Of a stretch of 64,000 nt of DNA, positions 57,950-64,000 are shown piece after piece. The notes under the pieces were generated by a model. It did not search any database. It saw only the letters and a list, made by a program, of their open reading frames with translations, and had not been told where the DNA came from. Both the position numbers and the translations under genes were made by a program. Origin of the DNA: Delphinapterus leucas (Eukaryota > Chordata > Mammalia > Artiodactyla > Monodontidae); assembly GCF_002288925.2 (NCBI RefSeq), contig NW_022098004.1, positions 8,439,604-8,503,603 on the forward strand, written 5' to 3'. Position 1 is the first letter of the stretch, and each line of letters opens with the position of its first letter.

Positions 57950-58170
57950 TTCTAAATCTTCATAAGCATATTTGAAAACACAGGATGTCATCCATTATAT
58001 TATGCCGCCTTCCTGCCCTCAAGGATGTGACAGTCTAGTCGGGAAATGATTCATGCGTATAAAGAATTAATATGAGTTGATGAGAGTCAAATGCTACAAG
58101 AAAGGTATGTGTGAGCTTCAAGTAAGGAAGGATCCATCAGGGTGGCTTGTCCCGAAGGTTTCATGAAGTA
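57950..58170 (+). repeat. Ancient interspersed repeat, family uncertain
   Basis: 'tcctgccctcaaggatgtgac', 'agtctagtcgggaaatg', 'caaatgctacaagaaagg' and 'ggtttcatgaagtaagg' fit the same old repeat as at 38 and 48.6 kb. Confidence 0.45.
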
Positions 58171-58174
58171 AGGG

Positions 58175-59160
58175 TGAGCTTTGGATCAGCAGGGCTGCTG
58201 CAGTGCCCCCACTGTCCCTCCGGATTCACTGGCCTCCCTCTGCACCCTGCTCTGGACCCTCCGGAGGCGACCTTTGTGCACGACAGCAGAGCCTCTCTTG
58301 CCATCTGGCCGCACCTTGGCTTCTGCCAAAGGAGTTGCCAATCATCGTGTTCCACAGAGTCTTGGGAGATTTCTGCCTCTAGAAGTTATCTGCTCCTGGA
58401 AGTGTTTGAGTGAGTTTCATGGTTACATCATTGGTAGGAGTGGACGTCCAGGATATAGGGCCCTGAAGTGGTCCTTTACAGAGGAGTTTTAAGATAATTT
58501 TCACGGCTGTCACTTGTAACGTGCTTAGTCTCTGGGTTGTGTGTCACGCATCGTTATATCCGTTGCCGTCCTGTTTGGAAAGACAGCTTTCATCTCTCGA
58601 GTCTGTATCAGTGCACACAAGATAGCCATCCAACAAGGTCAGAAAGTGTCACGGTGAAATCGGGGGAGAAGCAAGCCAAGATCTTGGTGAAGGTACGAGC
58701 AGGACATCAGAGCTGAGCAGGAGAGGAAGCTGGCTCTGTTCGCTGGCCACCGCCTTCTTGGTGAGTTGGCTCCTGCCGTGATAAAGGCCAGAGACCTTCT
58801 CAGGTAGCTCTCTCCATAGAGCTGCCCCCCTTGCATTCTTGTGCTGCATCCTCTCCTTGGCCCTCTCTTTGGCTGGGGGGGGGGGCGGTAAGGCACCTTC
58901 TCATCCCCCATTCCTGCCACCGTGGCCAACCCTGCGGCCTCATGTGGCCCCTTCTTGATCTCCTAAACCCTGCCTTCACCTCGGTGAAAAGTCCCTTTAT
59001 TATACTCCCCTGCTTTTCCCAATCTTAGTGTGCGTCTGCCCCTCTGCAGTCTCCAGCTGTCCCGTGGAGGGGTGATGGGGGCCAGGACGAGAGACTTCGC
59101 AGTGGCTGACGGCGGATGGGGGTCTTCTAGGCAGGTACAAGGGTACGCTAAGGTGAGGAG
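58175..59160. other. No gene recognised
   Basis: Overlapping frames of 60-100 codons in several phases. A G10 run at 58877-58886. No repeat is clear. Confidence 0.4.
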
Positions 59161-59169
59161 AACTGTGGC

Positions 59170-59390
59170 CAAAATCGTGGTCGTTATTAGTATTGGCACT
59201 GGCAAGCCTGCTTTGTGCCTGGCCGGAGGCTAGGCCCTTCAGCTGCACGATTCCCGATCTTGAGGATACCATCATGGCAACGCTTGCCCCCTTTCCCGTG
59301 CGGGGACGCAGAGCCTCAGCTTAAGTCTAAGCAGCTTAGCTCTTAAGTGGCAGGGTCGGAATTTGACCCAAGCTCTGTGCAATTCCATCT
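59170..59390 (-). repeat. MIR SINE, reverse
   Basis: 'gtcgttattagtattggcac', 'tttgtgcctggccggaggc', 'gcagagcctcagcttaag' and 'tcttaagtggcagggtcgg' with 'aatttgacccaagctctg' is a reverse MIR. Confidence 0.75.
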
Positions 59391-59394
59391 CTGC

Positions 59395-60150
59395 TTGTTC
59401 AGACCAACCTCTCAGGGACAGGAACAGTCTGATGAGGCCGAGATGCTGGGCTCACGTACCAAGTTCTCTCTTGAGGGGACTCAGAAGGAAAAGGAGATCC
59501 TCTGCCCACCCACCCTTAGGTCCCGGGGGTCCTCCCGTCCGCCCACCCCTCAGAGGAAGGGCCGGCAGGCTGGACTTTCTCAAGCTCTAGAGGCTGCCCC
59601 ACCGCGTTCACTGAAGCATCCTCTCCACGTGCAGCCAGAGCCGCCCTCAGAACCCTCTGGGCTCCTCTAAGGTAATAGCGGTCCATTGCGCACCTGGCTG
59701 GTGTGCGTGCCTCGAGCCCTGAACCCGGGCCAGCTGCTGTATCTGCGCTGGGGCCCACCTGTTCTGGGAGAGCTGACGCCGACGGGACAAGCGGCCACTA
59801 ACGGGATTTCCCTGTGGTCACGGCGCCGAAAAGGCCCCGAGTGGCTGTAGGAGAAAATCAGGCATCAGGCCCGCAGACCTGGCCACAGTGTGCTGGAGAC
59901 GGGGCTGCGAGACAGGATTTAGGGGAGGGGAGATCTTTCTATCACCATGACACTTAGCGCATTTTTTTAATGTTTTCGTGGCATGTTCATTATTAAATTT
60001 TGGAGAAAAACAGGACATTTTAGGGAAGGGGGGAAATAAAAACACTCCCAGACCCTCATTTAGACATGACTCTTCTTGAATAGAATCTAGGAATTTTTTC
60101 TTTACTTTTATAGAAATAGATATATACATACTCTTTTATTACGAAAGTGT
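59395..60150. other. No gene recognised
   Basis: Moderately GC- and CpG-rich at 59510-59850, but without a motif set to call a promoter. The 107- and 103-codon frames lack domains. Confidence 0.35.
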
Positions 60151-60154
60151 ATCC

Positions 60155-60285
60155 GGTCCATGAACCGTAGCCCTGGAATCACCTGAGAATTAATTAGAAA
60201 TGCAGACTCTTGGGCCTCACCCCAGATTTAGCAAATCAGAATCTGCATTTTAACAAGACCTCCAGGTGATTTGAGCTGAAAGGGA
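60155..60285. repeat. MER5-type DNA transposon fragment
   Basis: 'gaatcacctgagaattaatt', 'agaaatgcagactcttggg', 'cctcaccccagatttagc' and 'aagacctccaggtgattt' match the MER5 interior in order. Confidence 0.75.
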
Positions 60286-60424
60286 CTTAATGGTATGAAT
60301 GTACCATGAATCATTTCATTAATCCCCTTTTAATTCAAAATCAGGCTCTGTCTAAATTTTCATGATTATATATTGCAGTGTAGTGAAATACGCTGCAAAA
60401 ATATCCTTTGCATTCATCTTTGAG

Positions 60425-60590
60425 CAAATAATAATAACAGTTACCGTTATTACTGTCACGTATTGAGTGCTAATTATAAGCTAGGGCCTGTGTTGAGTGC
60501 TTTATAAGAATCATCTCACCTCATCCTTATGGTGGCATCCTGTTGCAGAGGGACTATTCTCACCTTAGGAGGGGTGTTACTGGGGACTTT
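60425..60590 (-). repeat. MIR SINE, reverse
   Basis: 'aataataacagttaccg', 'gtattgagtgctaattataag' and 'catctcacctcatccttatgg' fit the reverse MIR 3' part. Confidence 0.75.
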
Positions 60591-60639
60591 TAAAATAAAG
60601 GATTTCAAAAAACTGGTGATAAGTCCTGCTACAACTGAT

Positions 60640-61145
60640 GGTAATGATGATAGCACTTATGGGTGCTTTCTCTGTTCTAGAGACTGTAGTAACTGCTTTT
60701 TTTTTTTTAATTTAAACCTCAAGCAATCCTAATAAACAAGTATTATTATTAATCGTCTTAAAAACCAAGGTAACCGGGGCTTCCCTGGTGGCGCAGTGGT
60801 TAAGAACCCGCCTGCCAACGCAGGGGACACGGGTTTGAGCCCTGGTCCGGGGAAGATCCCACATGCAACAGAGCAACTAAGCCGGAGCACCACAGCTACT
60901 GAGCCTGCGCCTAGAGCCCGTGCTCCGCAACAAGGGAAGCCACCGCAATGAGAAGTCCGCGCACCACAACTAAGACCCAAAATAAATAAAATTAAAAAAT
61001 TTATTTAAAAAAACAAAAACAAAAACAAGGTAACCAATGCTCAGAGGTTAAATTTCTTGTCCCGGGTCACATGTCAAGACCACAGCAGGATCCCAGTCTG
61101 GACCCAGGTCTGTCCGATTTCACCGCTCGCTTTCTTAACATCAGG
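60640..61145 (-). repeat. MIR SINE, reverse, split by a CHR SINE
   Basis: Left part 60640-60775 ('gatagcacttatgggtgc', 'agactgtagtaactgc', 'aagtattattattaatcg') and right part 61036-61145 ('ctcagaggttaaatttc', 'gtcacatgtcaagacc', 'ctggacccaggtctgtcc') join into one reverse MIR when the CHR SINE is removed. Confidence 0.8.
60776..61020 (+). mobile_element. CHR SINE with target-site duplication
   Basis: Starts 'ggggcttccctggtggcgc', carries an A box (tggcgcagtgg) and B box (ggtttgagccc) for RNA polymerase III, then 'gaagatcccacatgc', 'agcccgtgctccgcaac' and 'gcaatgagaagtccgcg', ending in an A-rich tail. It is flanked by AAAACCAAGGTAACC (60761-60775) and AAAAACAAGGTAACC (61021-61035). It is shorter than the copy at 40 kb, lacking part of the internal repeated body. 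Confidence 0.95.
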
Positions 61146-61855
61146 CATGAAGACGAGTGGGTTAACTTGCTTCTGGTTCTTCAGCGTATCCTTGGGGCCT
61201 CCCTTCCCAGTCAGTGCTGGGCGCTTAAGCAAGCCATTCTCAAAGGCTTCGTGTGTGAATAGACAGAGGGGATTCTCGGCACTGCCTCCTTGGTGGGGAC
61301 GGGCTTAGGGGAACAGAGGATTTTTTTCCTAATCACAGCTGACCCGGCAGAGCTGCAGGCATCAGGATCCTCAGACATTCAGACTCTCCGGCCGCGTGGC
61401 AAACATCCCAGGACTTTGCAGGGAACAATGGGCCCTGAACTGCAGGTGACCCGACCTGCTAATCACTGCCTGATTGCCAGCTAATCAGTGCCTTGTTTGG
61501 GACACTGAATCCCAAATCCCTTTGGACCGGGCTGGGCCCTGGCAAGCAGTCACCTGGTTAATGTGCCAGGGGCGAGGCAGGGGGTCATGTGTTCCAGTGC
61601 GGAGTGGCCAAAGGTCGCCTTCATGGAAATGGTCACGGGGTCTGTCTCTCCCCAGCTGGTCCTGGACAGCTCCGGCCTTGTCAACAGCATGGAAGTGAAT
61701 AGAGGCAGAGGAATTCAAGGGCAGCCTATGGAGAAAAAGCTAATCAACACTCCCAGGCACACAGAAAATAGAAGATTCTCGTTCTCAGAAGCTCTCCAGA
61801 GGAGGTCTCAGAAATGCCTCCAGAGGAGGGTCTGTGAACAGCAGCCACCATTACC
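61146..61855. other. No gene recognised
   Basis: The 231-codon plus frame beginning at 61563 runs into the trinucleotide array and owes its length to it. Nothing else is visible. Confidence 0.4.
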
Positions 61856-61859
61856 CTCG

Positions 61860-62400
61860 GAGCTACCACCACTTAGAGCCTCCACGGTCACTAATACCGT
61901 GACCATCAGCATCACAACCACTGCCATCATCAGGACCACCACCCCCTTCGCCATCGTCATCACCGGCAAGATGACCATCCCCTCCATCATCGGTGCTGTC
62001 ATCACCATCATCGTTCGCACCGTCACCTCCACCACCGTTTCCAGCATCACCATTACCCCCATCACCACTACTACCACCACCACCACCTCCATCACCACCA
62101 ACAGGATCACCATCACTTCCATCATCACCGCCATCACCAGCATCACCACCACCACCATCACAGCTGTCACTTCTGTTGTAGCCACCACTACCAACAGTAC
62201 CACCACCTCTACACCCATCACCACCACTGCTGTCACCTCGATCACCACCCTCACCTAGACCACCACCACCATTAATATCATCACACCCCTACCACCACCA
62301 CCAGCACTTTCACCGCCTCTATCACCGTCACCAAGAGCAATACCACCACTGCCATCACCACTGCTACAGCTGCTGTAACACCACGGCCATAGCTGCTACT
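61860..62400. repeat. Long degenerate ACC/ATC trinucleotide array
   Basis: About 540 bases made of ACC, ATC, GCC and related triplets ('catcaccaccaccaccatc' type). All three plus frames are open for long stretches with Thr/Ile, His or Pro/Ser runs, and the minus strand gives Val/Met. This triple openness marks a non-coding low-complexity array. Confidence 0.92.
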
Positions 62401-62489
62401 GCTGTCATTGCCCCACACTGCCATTTCCTAGGAAAGCAATTTTGAGTGGTGTTTTGTTTTTTTAAAAAAACAACAACACTGGTTTGAAA

Positions 62490-62705
62490 GTCAGACATAT
62501 TTAGCATCCCTACCATGAAGTACTAAGTATTTGAGTTTGGACAGTTAATTAAACTTTGAAACTCAGTTTTCCCAAATAGAAAAATTGAGATAGTAGTATA
62601 ACCAGCTCATAGGACTGTGGCTCCTGCAGACCATTTTTCACAGTGTTTGGCACATAAAAATTCAGCAAAAGCTCAGTCATTATAATGATCATAACTCTGC
62701 CCCAG
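62490..62705 (+). repeat. MIR SINE
   Basis: 'ctggtttgaaagtcagacat', 'ggacagttaattaaactttg', 'cagttttcccaaatagaaa' and 'cagtgtttggcacataaaa' follow MIR order. Confidence 0.8.
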
Positions 62706-62844
62706 CTTCCTTTTAGTGCACAGCTTCTCCTCCAGCATCCCTGCTTGAAACTGGATGGGGAGGGGACAGTTTATCCCTTCATTCCCCGATATCACAGGAC
62801 CCTCCAGGCTGCCTGACATCCCTTAAGAGCAAATGTCTGGGTTG

Positions 62845-63090
62845 AAGGAAGTTCCAATGTGGAATCAGCTGTCTGGGTTTGAATCTACATCTTCTTTTCA
62901 AAAGCCATCTGACCTTGAGAATCTCTTTAACCTCCCAGAGACTCCCTTTCCTCTTCTGAAAAATGGAGAATGATAATCTCTTCCTTGAAGGCTCGTGAGA
63001 GGCTTACACGAGATAAGACAGGGAAAAGCCCCAGCAGATCACCGTGCACAGAGGAGGCGTTCAATACACTGAGTTGACTTCATTTGCCTG
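62845..63090 (+). repeat. MIR SINE, near complete
   Basis: 'tgtctgggtttgaatctac', 'ccatctgaccttgagaatc', 'ctttcctcttctgaaaaatgg' and 'gaggaggcgttcaatacac' span the MIR consensus. Confidence 0.85.
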
Positions 63091-64000
63091 ATACTTTAGC
63101 TTCGAAGAAGTCATTATCAGGAAGTGGAAAACGCATGCCTTGCGCTGGACAGCTTTCTAATGGGGAGAATAAAACCGAGTCTCCTCCCCCCTCCCCAGTG
63201 GAGCTGAGCCCTACACTCTGACCAGTTCCTTGGCTGCACTGCTAAGGTCTAACAAAAGGTTACCTTTGCCCGGTTGCTTCAGTTCTAGGAAGCTGTTCAA
63301 TGTTTGACTATATTTCTTCAAACTCATTTAAAAACAGTTCATCAGGTTAGCCCAGTTGAATTATTGCTCCTTGGGGTTTTCAAAACCCTGAATTTCCTAC
63401 AGAGAGAGCTGGATTCTGTGCCGTTCTTGGAATTCAGCTCCCGGCCCCTGTCCGTGACCCCTGATCGCAAATACATTGTAAATAACCTGCTGTCTCCTGC
63501 ACTGAGAGAACTCCCTGGCTTCCTTCTTGCAGAATGGAATCTGTTCTCCCAGGCTTCCCAGAGCAAGTGTGAGACGAGCTCGTCCACTGCCCTCCTTCAC
63601 TCCTAGAGCTGTCGGGCACTGGCATTTCGCTAGTGCACGTTCATTGGATGGCCATGCTTTAAAATATATGCACGGTAGGAGCAAGAGGGAGAAAAATCTC
63701 TTTCCATCCAATCACAATTGGTTCTCCCATAGCCTGTGTGAAATTGACTCCGCATGCTCTGCGAAGCACACGCCAGTGAAAGGACGTCCAACAGATTCCC
63801 TCCACGACCGCGGGACACGGGCTGCATGTGGAAGGTCAAGGGAGGCCGTGATGAAAGACGAACCCACATAAATGCAGTGCTAAGAATTAATTTTGGCAAA
63901 CCTAGCACCTGGCTTAGGGCGACACATGAACCTCAGGACTATAACATCAGGACAGGAGACTGCTAGTCAAGTAGTGCTTCACGTTCAGAGTTTTTCTCCC
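63091..64000. other. No gene recognised
   Basis: Overlapping frames of 100-114 codons on both strands (63304-63871) lack domains. No clear repeat. A possible exon could be missed here because the window ends. Confidence 0.4.

Noticed and set aside
60776..60850. tRNA-like sequence with A and B boxes
   Set aside because: It is the head of a CHR SINE followed by the SINE body and A-rich tail, not a tRNA gene.
61808..62254. 148-codon Val/Met-rich frame that looks like a membrane protein
   Set aside because: Reverse reading of the same trinucleotide array, so the hydrophobic runs are artefacts.
61563..62258. 231-codon Thr/Ile-rich frame
   Set aside because: Driven by the ACC/ATC array; all three frames and the opposite strand are also open there.

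Overview
This is a gene-poor stretch of mammalian nuclear DNA, very probably from a cetacean or close relative (Whippomorpha). The main evidence is two CHR-type tRNA-derived SINEs (39945-40302 minus, 60776-61020 plus) with the head, tail and A-rich end typical of whales. I saw no Bov-tA or BovB repeats. The L1 copies are of the kind seen in cetartiodactyls, and many older mammalian repeats (MIR, L2, MER5, MLT1 LTRs, old L1) fill the background. I see no bacterial operons, CRISPR arrays, rRNA or tRNA genes.

Layout. 1-4 kb: a broken GGT/GAT microsatellite with a 100-base assembly gap, a repeat-free AT-rich block that may be a conserved regulatory element, and several MIRs. 4-17 kb: three younger 5'-truncated L1 pieces, two of them with clear target-site duplications and one inside an MLT1 LTR; an old L1 at 12.7-14.0 kb; and nested MER5-like pieces. 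19.7-20.06 kb: the only convincing CpG-rich, promoter-like block, with two opposed CCAAT boxes and GC boxes. 20-36 kb: mostly single-copy DNA with scattered MIR and L2 and a few short open segments with good splice signals. 36.9-45.2 kb: repeat-dense, with an MLT1 LTR, an inverted-repeat DNA transposon split by a CHR SINE, and a 3.5 kb old L1 containing later insertions. 45-64 kb: single-copy DNA with MIR, L2 and MLT1, a second AT-rich candidate regulatory block at 57.2-57.7 kb, and a long ACC/ATC repeat at 61.9-62.4 kb.

No complete protein-coding gene could be recognised. Nearly all longer open frames are repeats, low-complexity sequence or chance. A few short segments (7.8, 28.9-29.7, 31.3, 35.5, 36.1 and 46.1 kb) combine an open frame with plausible splice sites. 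They are reported as low-confidence candidate exons without a named product. The window is best read as intergenic or intronic DNA around one CpG-island promoter. Most repeat boundaries are read by eye and are good to about 10-30 bases; where target-site duplications are cited they are exact.
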